Shown here: positions 11,264 to 20,561 of the stretch, in pieces | Layout: the number at the start of each line of letters is the position of its first letter | Position numbering within the stretch: the first letter of the stretch is position 1 | From: Pseudomonas taeanensis MS-3 | GTDB taxonomy: Bacteria; Pseudomonadota; Gammaproteobacteria; Pseudomonadales; Pseudomonadaceae | NCBI RefSeq assembly: GCF_000498575.2 | Contig: NZ_AWSQ01000001.1 | Coordinates: forward strand, 1,792,161 to 1,851,393 | Direction of reading: 5' to 3' | DNA: 59,233 bases | Position numbers and translations under genes: made by a program | Notes under the pieces: generated by a model | Told to the model about the DNA's origin: nothing | Databases searched by the model: none | The model's input: the letters and a program-made list of their open reading frames with translations, nothing else

Positions 11264-11395
11264 GTTCAATTAGTCAATTTCGTCGCCTGAGGCCCTGATA
11301 CTGCGTTGCCGCTCCTCGCCATAGCCCGCTATGACTCGTTGCGGCGTCCTGTCTCAAAGCCCCGCTCATCCGAACTTGAGTTAATCAGCTAGCCG
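11264..11395. repeat. Imperfect nested inverted repeat between braC and braD
   Basis: The inner part is a clear hairpin: GCCGC, then CCATAGC-CC-GCTATG, then GCGGC around 11310-11346. The outer arms (GGCTGGTTCAATTAGTCAA against TTGAGTTAATCAGCTAGCC) pair only partly. It may attenuate transcription between the binding protein and the permease genes, or be a repetitive extragenic element. Confidence 0.5.
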
Positions 11396-11591
11396 TACAG
11401 GCCCCTAGCTCGGCTAACCGCTCAGGTACTACCCGTGCTTGAACGGTTGCTGCCTTCCGGGAACTGCTGAGTTGTCATTCCCGCTCGCTGCTGCATTGCG
11501 TGCCGTGGTCGTTCAGCAGTCCCCGTCTGATTTCACTCGAGCAGGCCGGCCGAACCCCAGGCCGCTTGTCTCAGCAGACGAGACTGAGTCA

Positions 11592-12506
<915 letters not shown>

Positions 12507-12508
12507 TC

Positions 12509-13795
12509 ATGTCCTCAGCCATTGCAAACAATCCGATGGATATTAAGAAGAGCCTGGTGGATGCCGTACTCGCCGGCCTGATCTCCTTGATCGTGTTCGG
12601 TCCTATCGTCGGCGTAGTGCTCGACGGCTATCAGTACAACCTGGAGATCGATCGAGTCGCGATGATCGTCGGCGTGGTGATGCTCGGTCGTTTTGCCTTG
12701 AGTCTGTTTCTGCAGACGGCCAAAGGGATGGCGATGCTCGCCAGCTTCGAGAGCAGTGACTCGGGCGTACACGTGCTGGCACCGGACTATAAGAGCCGGC
12801 TGCGCTGGATCATCCCGATGCTGATCGTGATCGCGATGATTTTCCCGATCTTTGCCAGCAAGTACCTGTTGACCGTGGTGATTCTCGGCCTGATCTACGT
12901 GCTGCTGGGTCTCGGTCTGAATATCGTGGTCGGCCTGGCAGGCCTGCTCGATCTGGGCTATGTGGCTTTTTATGCCATTGGCGCTTATGGCCTGGCGCTC
13001 GGCTATGAGTACCTCGGTCTGGGTTTCTGGACGGTACTGCCACTGGCCGCGCTGGCCGCGGCGATGGCCGGAGCATTGTTGGGTTTTCCGGTATTGCGCA
13101 TGCACGGCGATTACCTGGCCATCGTGACCCTGGGCTTCGGTGAGATCATCCGCCTGGTTCTCAACAACTGGCTGGAATTTACCGGCGGGCCGAACGGCAT
13201 GTCGGTGCCTTCACCGAGTTTCATGGGGCTGGAATTCACCCGCCGGGCCAAGGACGGCGGGGTGCCGTTCCATGAGTTCTTCGGCTTCAGCTACAACCCC
13301 AGTATGAAGTTCATCTTCATCTACCTGGTGCTGTTTCTGGTGGTGATGCTGGTGCTCTATATCAAGCACCGGTTGACCCGCATGCCGGTGGGTCGCGCCT
13401 GGGAGGCCTTGCGCGAAGACGAGATCGCCTGCCGCGCCATGGGCTTGAACCACGTATTGGTGAAGCTCTCGGCCTTTATGATCGGGGCGTCCACGGCCGG
13501 GTTGGCCGGGGTGTTTTTCGCCAGCTACCAGGGCTTCGTCAATCCAGCGTCCTTCACCTTCTTCGAGTCGGCGTTGATCCTCGCCATTGTCGTGCTCGGC
13601 GGCATGGGCTCGACCGTCGGCGTGGTGCTGGCGGCCTTCATGCTGACCGTCGCCCCAGAACTGTTGCGCACCTTCGCCGAGTACCGGGTGCTGCTGTTCG
13701 GCATTCTCATGGTGCTGATGATGATCTGGCGCCCACGCGGGCTGATCAGGGTGAGCCGCAGCGGTGTCGTGCCACGTAAGGGAGTTGCGCCATGA
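12509..13795 (+). CDS. braE: Branched-chain amino acid ABC transporter permease (LivM type)
   Basis: A 428-residue membrane protein pairing with BraD to form the pore. The central region carries the LivM signature GLGLNIVVGLAGLLDLGYVAFYAIGAY, and the cytoplasmic loop GRAWEALREDEIACRAMGLN contacts the ATPases. An N-terminal extension of about 100 residues before the conserved core is usual in LivM. The start at 12509 immediately follows braD. The frame is open much further upstream inside braD, but that part is only a shadow. The stop overlaps braF by 4 bases (ATGA). Confidence 0.95.
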   Translation: MSSAIANNPMDIKKSLVDAVLAGLISLIVFGPIVGVVLDGYQYNLEIDRVAMIVGVVMLGRFALSLFLQTAKGMAMLASFESSDSGVHVLAPDYKSRLRWIIPMLIVIAMIFPIFASKYLLTVVILGLIYVLLGLGLNIVVGLAGLLDLGYVAFYAIGAYGLALGYEYLGLGFWTVLPLAALAAAMAGALLGFPVLRMHGDYLAIVTLGFGEIIRLVLNNWLEFTGGPNGMSVPSPSFMGLEFTRRAKDGGVPFHEFFGFSYNPSMKFIFIYLVLFLVVMLVLYIKHRLTRMPVGRAWEALREDEIACRAMGLNHVLVKLSAFMIGASTAGLAGVFFASYQGFVNPASFTFFESALILAIVVLGGMGSTVGVVLAAFMLTVAPELLRTFAEYRVLLFGILMVLMMIWRPRGLIRVSRSGVVPRKGVAP

Positions 13796-14667
13796 GCGAA
13801 GAAATTGTCCTCTCGGTCGACCGCCTGGCCATGCATTTCGGCGGAATCAAGGCACTCAACGATGTCAGCCTGAACATCAAGCGTAACTCCATCTCGGCGC
13901 TGATCGGCCCGAACGGTGCCGGCAAGACCACGGTGTTCAACTGCCTGACCGGCTTCTACAGTGCCACCGGTGGCACGATCAAGCTGAACGCTCGGGGCAA
14001 GAGCACCGACGTGGTCAAGGTACTCGGTGAGCCCTTTGAACTGGGCGACTTCATTTCCCCACCGAAGCTGCTCAGCCGGATCTATTACAAGATGTTCGGC
14101 GGCACCCACCTGGTCAATCGCGCAGGCCTGGCGCGGACCTTCCAGAACATCCGTCTGTTCAAGGAAATGTCGGTGGTGGAGAACCTGCTGGTGGCGCAGC
14201 ACATGTGGATCAACCGCAACATGCTCGCAGGCGTGTTCAATACCCGCGCTTTCCGCAAGGCCGAGAGCCAGGCGCTGGATCATGCCTTCTACTGGCTGGA
14301 AGTGGTTGATCTGGTCGACTGCGCCAACCGCCTGGCGGGTGAGTTGTCCTATGGTCAGCAACGCCGCCTGGAGATCGCCCGGGCCATGTGCACGCGACCG
14401 CAGATCATTTGCCTGGATGAGCCGGCGGCCGGTCTCAACCCACAGGAAACCGAGGCGCTCAGTCGGATCATCCGTCTGCTGCGCGACGAGCACGACCTGA
14501 CGGTGCTGTTGATTGAACACGACATGGGGATGGTCATGAGTATTTCCGATCATATCGTGGTGCTCGACCATGGCCTGGTGATTGCGCAAGGAGGGCCGGA
14601 GGCGATCCGTAGCGATCCCAAGGTGATCGCCGCTTATCTGGGCGCGGAAGAGGAGGAGCTGGTATGA
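13792..14667 (+). CDS. braF: Branched-chain amino acid ABC transporter ATPase (LivG type)
   Basis: A 291-residue ATP-binding subunit. Walker A is GPNGAGKTTVFN (near 39-50), the signature motif LSYGQQRRLEIARAM (about 185-199), and Walker B IICLDEPAAGLNP, followed by the switch His in LLIEHDMGMVM. The insertion after the Q-loop seen in LivG is present (about 65-110). It overlaps braE and braG by 4 bases each, so translation of the three is coupled. Confidence 0.96.
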   Translation: MSEEIVLSVDRLAMHFGGIKALNDVSLNIKRNSISALIGPNGAGKTTVFNCLTGFYSATGGTIKLNARGKSTDVVKVLGEPFELGDFISPPKLLSRIYYKMFGGTHLVNRAGLARTFQNIRLFKEMSVVENLLVAQHMWINRNMLAGVFNTRAFRKAESQALDHAFYWLEVVDLVDCANRLAGELSYGQQRRLEIARAMCTRPQIICLDEPAAGLNPQETEALSRIIRLLRDEHDLTVLLIEHDMGMVMSISDHIVVLDHGLVIAQGGPEAIRSDPKVIAAYLGAEEEELV

Positions 14668-15380
14668 GCGAGCCACTTCTCGAGCTGAAAGCGCTGGACG
14701 TGTTCTATGGGCCGATCCAGGCATTGAAACAGGTCTCGCTGCACATCCAGGAGGGTGAGACGGTCAGCCTGATCGGCGCCAACGGTGCGGGCAAGTCCAC
14801 CCTGCTGATGTCGATCTTCGGTCAGCCGCGGGCCTCGGCGGGGCAGATTGTCTACCGTGGCACCGACATCACCCACAAGTCCTCGCACTACGTGGCCTCC
14901 AACGGTGTGGCGCAGTCGCCGGAAGGGCGCCGGGTGTTCCCTGACATGAGCGTCGAGGAAAACCTGATGATGGGCACCATCCCGATTGGCGACCAGCACG
15001 CCGACGAGGACATGCAGAGCATGTTCGAGCTGTTCCCGCGACTGAAGGAACGGCGTAACCAGCGCGCCATGACCATGTCCGGGGGCGAGCAGCAAATGCT
15101 CGCCATTGCCCGCGCCTTGATGAGCCGACCCAAGCTGCTGTTGTTGGACGAGCCGAGCCTGGGGCTGGCGCCCATTGTGGTGAAGCAGATCTTCCAGACC
15201 CTGCGCGAACTGGGGCAGAGCGGCATGACCATCTTTCTGGTCGAGCAGAACGCCAACCATGCGTTGCGCCTGTCCAATCGCGGCTATGTGATGGTCAACG
15301 GCGAAATCCGCCTGAGCGGTACCGGTGCGGAGCTGTTGGGTAACGAGGAGGTGCGCAAGGCTTATCTGGGCGGGCACTAG
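14664..15380 (+). CDS. braG: Branched-chain amino acid ABC transporter ATPase (LivF type)
   Basis: A 238-residue ATP-binding subunit, the last gene of the operon. Walker A is [12 protein letters not shown] (near 37-48), the signature MSGGEQQMLAIARALM (about 137-152), Walker B LLLLDEPSLGLAP, and the switch His region is replaced by IFLVEQNAN as is usual in LivF. A rho-independent terminator follows 61 bases after the stop. Confidence 0.96.
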   Translation: MSEPLLELKALDVFYGPIQALKQVSLHIQEGETVSLIGANGAGKSTLLMSIFGQPRASAGQIVYRGTDITHKSSHYVASNGVAQSPEGRRVFPDMSVEENLMMGTIPIGDQHADEDMQSMFELFPRLKERRNQRAMTMSGGEQQMLAIARALMSRPKLLLLDEPSLGLAPIVVKQIFQTLRELGQSGMTIFLVEQNANHALRLSNRGYVMVNGEIRLSGTGAELLGNEEVRKAYLGGH

Positions 15381-15441
15381 TTCCTGTTAGTGGCTAGCGT
15401 TGCTTGTCCAACTGGATGCGCATCAGCTTGCTGGTTTGCAG

Positions 15442-15470
15442 AAAAGCCGAGGGCGATCCTCGGCTTTTTT
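15442..15470 (+). terminator. Terminator of the bra operon
   Basis: AAAAGCCGAG-GGCGATC-CTCGGCTTTTTT is a 10-bp stem with a T run on the plus strand. Confidence 0.92.
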
Positions 15471-16120
15471 GTGGGTCGCGGCTGCACAGGTTGCAAGTTA
15501 ATCCAACTAAAACCTGGACCCTTGCAGTCGGGAAGCAAAGGCTGGGAAAAGCCTGTGGGTGTGCATCCAGAAGATGCTGCCGCGCAGCGGTCCTACTGGG
15601 CGAGGCTGGCGCTATGGAGAGTTGCCCACAAAGACTGTGGAGCGAGCTGTGGATAAGGTGGGAGTAGAGCGGTGCAGGCCTTGTCGTGGGGACTTCTGTG
15701 CGGCCTGAGTGTTTTTTGATCAGTCTTGTTTTAATCGTAAAAACAGAGAGTTAGTCGATTTTTTCAGCAGCACGCCGGTTCATGGAAGTTGTCCCCTGCT
15801 GCTGTGGGTAGGGTTGTGGGTAACTACGGTAAGCCTTGCGCATAGCCCCGCCAACCGTGGCTTTGCGGGAATAGATCAGTTTTTGATCAATGCTTTTGCG
15901 GGTCTTTACAGGTCCTGTCGAACGGCTCTGAGTCAAGAAATAATCACGTTATTTCAACGGTTTGGCCGCAAGCCAGGTCCTGGGTCGAATAGTTATCCAG
16001 TGTGGCTGTGGAGTTATCTGTGGATAAGCTGCGCGTGCATGCGCCTAAGCCAGGCCGGCCAAGGCGCGGGCGGGGTTGCTGGTTTTTTGCTCAATTCCTG
16101 CATTGTGGGCTTAAGGCCGG
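15471..16120. other. 650-base gene-free region with DnaA-box-like repeats
   Basis: No convincing gene. Two exact DnaA boxes (TTATCCACA on the minus strand) lie at 15648-15656 and 16019-16027. Near matches are TTGCCCACA (15622-15630), TGTGGGTAA (15815-15823) and TTATCCAGT (15993-16001). Open frames here (for example 15709-16140) have no ribosome site and poor codon use. A/T-rich patches occur at 15710-15770 and 15935-15960. Confidence 0.5.
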
Positions 16121-17032
16121 TTAATCGCTCAGTGCGCTGATCCGGGTCGAGCGACCGAGCAGCTGCAGGGCGCGATCCGGGTAGTCGGTGATCAGGCCCT
16201 GGGCGCCGAGATCGAGCAGGCGGCGCATGGCCGGTTGTTCATTGATCGTCCACAGCTGCACGTTCAGCCCGCGCGCCTGGGCAGTCTGCAGCAATGCAGC
16301 GCTGGCGATGCGCAGGCCGCTGTGTTGTTCGGGAATTTGCAGCGCCTGGTAGGAGGGCGAGAGCAGGCTACCCAAGCCCAGCCAGTTGAGCGCCACCAGC
16401 ATGCGTACCGAGGTGGGCCCGGCTGAGGTGGCGACCCCTGGGCATTGCTCGCGAAACAGTTGCAGGCTGCGTTCATAGAAGCTGCCGACTATCACCCGCT
16501 CACGCTGGTCATTGGCGCTGAGCACTGCACACAGCTGCGCCTCCATGCCGACATCCGGCACTTTGATCTCGATCACCTTGGGTATGTCCGGCAGGCGTTC
16601 GAGCACTTCGGCTAAGCTCGGGATGCGGATGCCCTGACCGCGATAGGGGTAGCTTTCGCCGCCGTCGGCGGTCCAGCGGTAGCCGGCGTCCAGAGCCTGC
16701 AGTTGGTCCAGGCTGCGCGTGGCGACCGGGCCTTCGCCATTGGTGGTGCGCTCCAGGCTGGTGTCATGGATTACCACCAGCTCGCCATCGCTGGACAGCT
16801 GCAGATCCATTTCCAGCATGTCCACGCCGAGGGCGCTGGCGCGCTCGAAGGCGAACAGACTGTTCTCTGGCCATAATCCCCGCCCGCCGCGATGGGCGAT
16901 CACCAGCGGCTGGTCACCTAGTGTGCTGAGCACCAAGGGTGGCGCTGTTGGTCGACTGGTCAGCGCCAGCACGGACAACAGGGTGACGATCAATAGCAGC
17001 GGGGCAAACAGGAAGCGAGCGAGGCGCAGCAT
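16121..17032 (-). CDS. Membrane-anchored glycerophosphodiester phosphodiesterase
   Basis: A 303-residue GDPD-family enzyme that releases glycerol 3-phosphate from deacylated phospholipids. One N-terminal hydrophobic helix (RFLFAPLLLIVTLLSVLAL) probably anchors it in the inner membrane facing the periplasm. The catalytic core shows HRGGRGLWPENS (near 48-59), the metal-binding EMDLQLSSDGELVVIHD (about 74-90) and a later EIKVP. The ATG at 17032 puts the hydrophobic anchor at the N-terminus; a TTG 36 bases upstream is an alternative. It lies alone between the DnaA-box region and ureJ. Confidence 0.88.
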   Translation of the reverse strand: MLRLARFLFAPLLLIVTLLSVLALTSRPTAPPLVLSTLGDQPLVIAHRGGRGLWPENSLFAFERASALGVDMLEMDLQLSSDGELVVIHDTSLERTTNGEGPVATRSLDQLQALDAGYRWTADGGESYPYRGQGIRIPSLAEVLERLPDIPKVIEIKVPDVGMEAQLCAVLSANDQRERVIVGSFYERSLQLFREQCPGVATSAGPTSVRMLVALNWLGLGSLLSPSYQALQIPEQHSGLRIASAALLQTAQARGLNVQLWTINEQPAMRRLLDLGAQGLITDYPDRALQLLGRSTRISALSD

Positions 17033-17191
17033 GGCGGGTTCCAAGCGTTCGGGAATCGGGGTAGTCAATGCCTGGACTATGGCAAATCAACGGCTGTGGG
17101 GCGAGCGGCGAATGGCGACAGGTAACAGACCATTAGGGACAGGGCGCTACGGCCCCGTCGTAGCGTGTCAGCAGCGCCCCCAGCTGCTTCG

Positions 17192-17764
17192 CTAGCTAGC
17201 CAGCAAGCAGACGCCGGCCGCAGCCGAGATGACACCAGCCAGGCGCACCAGCGGCGCTGCGCTGTGCGGCAGGCTGCGTACCAGAGCGTAACCGGCGGCA
17301 TGTAGGCCCGCAGTGGCGATCAGGAAACCACAGGCGTAGAACCATGGATTGACCTGCGTTGGCAGCTCCAGACCATGGGCGAGGCCGTGGCTGAGTGCGA
17401 ACAGGGCGGTCAGGCCGAGGGAGGCAGCCATCGGCAATCGCGCCGCGACCGCCACCAGCAGGCCGAAGGCCAGTACCGAGGCGGCGATAGCCCCTTCCAG
17501 CAACGGCATGCCTACGCCGCCGAGGCCCAGCACGCCACCGACCAGCATGCAGGCGACAAAGGTCAGCGGTAACGTCCAGCGTGCGGCGCCCGACTGTTGC
17601 GCGGCCCACAGGCCCACGGCGACCATCGCCAGCAGGTGATCGAGGCCGAGCAGCGGGTGGCTCAAGCCGGCCAGCAGACCCGCCTGGTCATGCCCGCTAT
17701 GGGCGAATGCCAGGGTTGGACTGAACAGCAGGGCGAGGGCGAAGAGGGTTTTGTGGCGATTCAT
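17192..17764 (-). CDS. ureJ: HupE/UreJ family membrane protein (putative nickel permease)
   Basis: A 190-residue membrane protein with a signal peptide (cleavage near AFA-HSGHD) and about six hydrophobic segments. Metal-binding HSGHD at the mature N-terminus and HPLLGLDHLLAMVAVGLW are the HupE/UreJ signature; LSHGLAHGLELP is a second His-rich motif. Family members move nickel or cobalt or help hydrogenase and urease maturation. It lies 66 bases after ureG in the same direction, which identifies it as UreJ rather than a hydrogenase protein. Confidence 0.92.
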   Translation of the reverse strand: MNRHKTLFALALLFSPTLAFAHSGHDQAGLLAGLSHPLLGLDHLLAMVAVGLWAAQQSGAARWTLPLTFVACMLVGGVLGLGGVGMPLLEGAIAASVLAFGLLVAVAARLPMAASLGLTALFALSHGLAHGLELPTQVNPWFYACGFLIATAGLHAAGYALVRSLPHSAAPLVRLAGVISAAAGVCLLAS

Positions 17765-17830
17765 GGCGGGACTCCTGGTTGTTCGTTGTTGTCCGGTTGT
17801 ACCGGGCGCGCGGGCTGTTGCGCGTAGCGA

Positions 17831-18445
17831 TCAGGCTGGCTTGAGCATGCCGTGGCGTTCGATGAAGGCGATGACTTGATCAAGGCCCTGGCCGATTTTC
17901 TGATTGCTGAAGACGAAGGGCTTGTCGCCACGCATCTTTCTGCTGTCGCGATCCATCACCTCCAGCGAAGCGCCGACCAGGGGCGCCAGGTCGACCTTGT
18001 TGATTACCAGCAGGTCGGACTTGCAGATCCCTGGCCCACCCTTGCGCGGCAGCTTGTCGCCGGCGGATACGTCGATCACATAGAGGGTCAGGTCGGACAA
18101 TTCCGGGCTGAAGGTGGCAGACAGGTTGTCGCCGCCAGACTCGATCAGGATCAGGTCGAGGCCGGGAAAGCGCCGGTTGAGTTGATCCACTGCCTCCAGG
18201 TTGATCGAAGCATCTTCGCGTATCGCGGTATGCGGGCAGCCGCCGGTTTCCACGCCGATGATCCGCTCCGGCGGCAGGGCCTGGTTGCGTACCAGGAACT
18301 GGGCGTCTTCCTGGGTGTAGATGTCGTTGGTTACCACGGCCAGGTTGTAGCGCTCGCGCAAGGCCAGACACAGCGCCAGGGTCAGTGCCGTTTTGCCGGA
18401 ACCGACCGGGCCGCCGATGCCGACACGCAGAGGTTGGCTGTTCAT
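17831..18445 (-). CDS. ureG: Urease accessory GTPase UreG
   Basis: A 204-residue SIMIBI GTPase that powers nickel insertion into urease. P-loop [11 protein letters not shown] (near 10-20), the metal-binding CPH within [32 protein letters not shown] and the guanine-specifying NKVDLAP are all intact. ATG at 18445 is preferred because AAGGAACA precedes it and homologues begin [12 protein letters not shown]. It follows ureF by 16 bases. Confidence 0.97.
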   Translation of the reverse strand: MNSQPLRVGIGGPVGSGKTALTLALCLALRERYNLAVVTNDIYTQEDAQFLVRNQALPPERIIGVETGGCPHTAIREDASINLEAVDQLNRRFPGLDLILIESGGDNLSATFSPELSDLTLYVIDVSAGDKLPRKGGPGICKSDLLVINKVDLAPLVGASLEVMDRDSRKMRGDKPFVFSNQKIGQGLDQVIAFIERHGMLKPA

Positions 18446-18461
18446 CGTTGAGTGTTCCTTA

Positions 18462-19136
18462 TCAAGAGCGGAATAAACGGCTGTATTGGCGTTCATGGGC
18501 CATGCTCGCCAGTGTCAGGCCGAACGCGGCACCGCCCCAATGTTCGGGGCGTAGCTGAAGGCTCTGCAGCTGCGCTTGTTCGAGTGTGGGTAGCAGTTGC
18601 GAGGTCAGGCGCTGAGCGGCCTGCTGACCGAGCGGCAGGGTTTTCATCAGCACCGCCAATTGGTTTTCCAGCCAGCCCCAGAGCCAGGCGGCAAGGGCAT
18701 CCTGCGGGTCGATGCGCCAGGCGCGGGCGGCCAGCGCCCAGCCAGCGGCCAGGCCGGGAGCGTCGAGTTCGCTGAGCGAGGTGTGTGAGGCGTCGTCCAG
18801 TTCGGGCAGGTCAGCCAGCAGTTGCGCCAGCGAGTAGCCCATCTGCCGACTTTCCTGATGCAGCTCGCGGGTCTCGCGGCTGGCGCGTTGCTGTTCGACC
18901 AGCGTTTTCAGGGTCGTCCAGTCGGCGTTGGCGGCTGCTGTGCAGTGAGCCAACAGCAAGGGCGCCTCGAAGCGCGCGAGGTTAAGCAACAGTTGATCGG
19001 CGATCCAGTGTCTAGCGCTTTCCGGGTCATGCACCAGGCCTTGTTCGACCGCCATTTCCAGCCCCTGCGAATAGCTGTAGCCACCGATAGGCAGCTGAGG
19101 GCTGGCCAACCGGAGTAAGGCCCATGCCTTATTCAT
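18462..19136 (-). CDS. ureF: Urease accessory protein UreF
   Basis: A 224-residue helical chaperone that bridges UreD/UreH and UreG during urease activation. [27 protein letters not shown] is the standard pseudomonad start, and the C-terminal [13 protein letters not shown] is also typical. The start codon overlaps the stop of a mini-gene (19129-19248) that repeats the first codons of ureF, so translation is probably coupled. The metallocentre genes ureABC and ureD are not in this window. Confidence 0.96.
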   Translation of the reverse strand: MNKAWALLRLASPQLPIGGYSYSQGLEMAVEQGLVHDPESARHWIADQLLLNLARFEAPLLLAHCTAAANADWTTLKTLVEQQRASRETRELHQESRQMGYSLAQLLADLPELDDASHTSLSELDAPGLAAGWALAARAWRIDPQDALAAWLWGWLENQLAVLMKTLPLGQQAAQRLTSQLLPTLEQAQLQSLQLRPEHWGGAAFGLTLASMAHERQYSRLFRS

Positions 19137-19248
19137 CGGCCGACACCGAACTCAGGGTGGTACGGCGCATAGTCAGCCGTACCGTAACCAGCTGACAATT
19201 CGGCAGCTGTGGGCTGGTCAGGTGCAGCAAGGCCCGTTCGGAATTCAC
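19129..19248 (-). CDS. 39-codon mini-gene resembling the start of UreF
   Basis: Frame GTG..TAA between ureE and ureF. It begins in the ureE stop (GTGA) and ends overlapping the ureF start (ATGAATAA). The predicted peptide opens (M/V)NSERALLHLTSPQLP, against [16 protein letters not shown] in UreF: 11 of the first 16 positions agree if GTG is read as Met. After that it diverges completely (NCQLVTVRLTMRRT). It looks like a partial duplication or recombination scar of the ureF 5' end that now occupies the intergenic gap with coupling signals at both ends. Whether the peptide is stable or has a role is unknown. Confidence 0.5.
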   Translation of the reverse strand: MNSERALLHLTSPQLPNCQLVTVRLTMRRTTLSSVSADE

Positions 19249-19745
19249 TTACGTGCCCCGAATTGATGCAGGCGCGGCGCGTAGCTGAACTCGGCCTCGC
19301 CGGCGTGGGAGTGGTGATGACCGCCGCCGTAGGCACCGTGCTCGGGTTGATAGGGGGCTTCGATTCGCTCTACCGTGGCGCCCAGTTGTTCGAGCATGGC
19401 TTGCAGCACGTAGTCGTCGGGCAGGCGTAGCCAGCCTTCACCCAGTTGCAGGGCCACGTGGCGGTTGCCCAGGTGATAGGCGGCGCGGGTCAGTTCGAAG
19501 GCGTTGGCGCAGGTGACGTGCAACAGCGTTTCGGCGCGGGCGTGTACGCGGACCACGCGACCGTCCTCGGCCTTCAGGCATTCACCGTCGCGCAGCGGCG
19601 CCAGGCCACGTTCGAGAAACAGACCGACCTCTTCGCCTTGGCGGGTGAAGCAGCGCAGACGGCATTTACTGCGGGCTTCAAAGCTCAGTTCGAGTTCGGC
19701 GTCGCAGTGGTCCTGGGCGGGGATACGTTGGTGGATCACCAGCAT
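19245..19745 (-). CDS. ureE: Urease accessory nickel metallochaperone UreE
   Basis: A 166-residue nickel-binding dimer that delivers Ni to the UreDFG complex. The N-terminal domain opens MLVIHQRIP, and the metal-binding domain shows HVTCANAFELTRAAYHLGNRHVAL with the conserved His of GNRH. A histidine-rich tail (HGAYGGGHHHSHAG) precedes the last 20 residues. Start 19745 is supported by GGAAA 8 bases upstream. It is the first gene of the ureE-F-G-J set. Confidence 0.96.
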   Translation of the reverse strand: MLVIHQRIPAQDHCDAELELSFEARSKCRLRCFTRQGEEVGLFLERGLAPLRDGECLKAEDGRVVRVHARAETLLHVTCANAFELTRAAYHLGNRHVALQLGEGWLRLPDDYVLQAMLEQLGATVERIEAPYQPEHGAYGGGHHHSHAGEAEFSYAPRLHQFGARK

Positions 19746-19996
19746 GGGCAGTTTCCGGCAGTTCAATGCCGGGAACAGAGCAAGGGGCTTGCCAACCTGC
19801 ATTAACCTTGAGGGTTGCGGGACTGGGGCTAGGCGGCTAGCAGAAATGAGGCACTACTCGGGATTATTTGGTGCGCGACGCTAGTCGGCGCACCGATTGA
19901 GTGCTCAAACTGCGTCGGCTGCCTGCCAACGCAACACTGGCGGGCGATACGCGGCAAGCTGGCCGTCGTCGCAGTCCCATGTTTTAGGCATCAGTC

Positions 19997-20368
19997 TCAA
20001 TAACCGCCGCCACGATCGAAGACCGGCGCACGAGCACGCGCGCGTTCATTTTTCTCCATCTGCTGACAACTGATGAAGCCTTTGCCATCGACGCGTCCAG
20101 CCGAGTTGAAGCTGACGTAATAGGCCTGCTGCCGACCTTCCTTATTGAGAATGTAGTTATTGCAGGTGCCGGGGCTGACGGTGCGCGGCTCCTCGCTGGA
20201 CGGGGGGCCGGCGATTTCCAGAACGTGCTGCTTGTTCATGTCTAAAGCTACTTCCTGGACCAATGGCTCGTCGCGATAGGTCAGGTAGTCGATCGGGTTT
20301 TGTGTCTGGCCGGCACACCCGGCCAGTGCCGTCAGCACACCGGCAACACTCAGGGTTCGCAGGTACAT
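19997..20368 (-). CDS. osmE: Osmotically inducible lipoprotein OsmE-like
   Basis: A 123-residue lipoprotein. The signal peptide MYLRTLSVAGVLTALAGC has lipobox LAGC, so Cys18 is lipidated. The mature part contains VLEIAGPPSSEEPRTVSPGTCNNYIL and QAYYVSFNSAGRV, the SmpA/OmlA-like fold of OsmE. In E. coli OsmE is a small outer-membrane lipoprotein induced by osmotic stress. ATG at 20368 has AAGGGAAG upstream. It is monocistronic and divergent from the permease gene at 20562. Confidence 0.88.
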   Translation of the reverse strand: MYLRTLSVAGVLTALAGCAGQTQNPIDYLTYRDEPLVQEVALDMNKQHVLEIAGPPSSEEPRTVSPGTCNNYILNKEGRQQAYYVSFNSAGRVDGKGFISCQQMEKNERARARAPVFDRGGGY

Positions 20369-20561
20369 GGTGTCTTCCCTTGTGGCGGGCCTGACCGGGC
20401 TACAGCTGATTGGAACCACAAAAACCGGCAGGCAGTGTCCGCAACGTGCATGGGGCGAGTCGTATTCAGGCGGGCGCGCGCTTACACTGGCGCCCTCTCA
20501 AACATGCCCCCTTTGGGCGAAATTTGCGTGCTCGTTGCGTGGTTCAGGAGCCTCTCCATTG

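Noticed and set aside
13525..14724. A 399-codon minus-strand frame across braE/braF
   Set aside because: Antisense shadow of the bra ATPase gene; the forward product has all ABC motifs.
15709..16140. A 143-codon plus-strand frame downstream of braG
   Set aside because: No ribosome site, unlike any known family, overlaps the DnaA-box-like region and the end of the phosphodiesterase gene.
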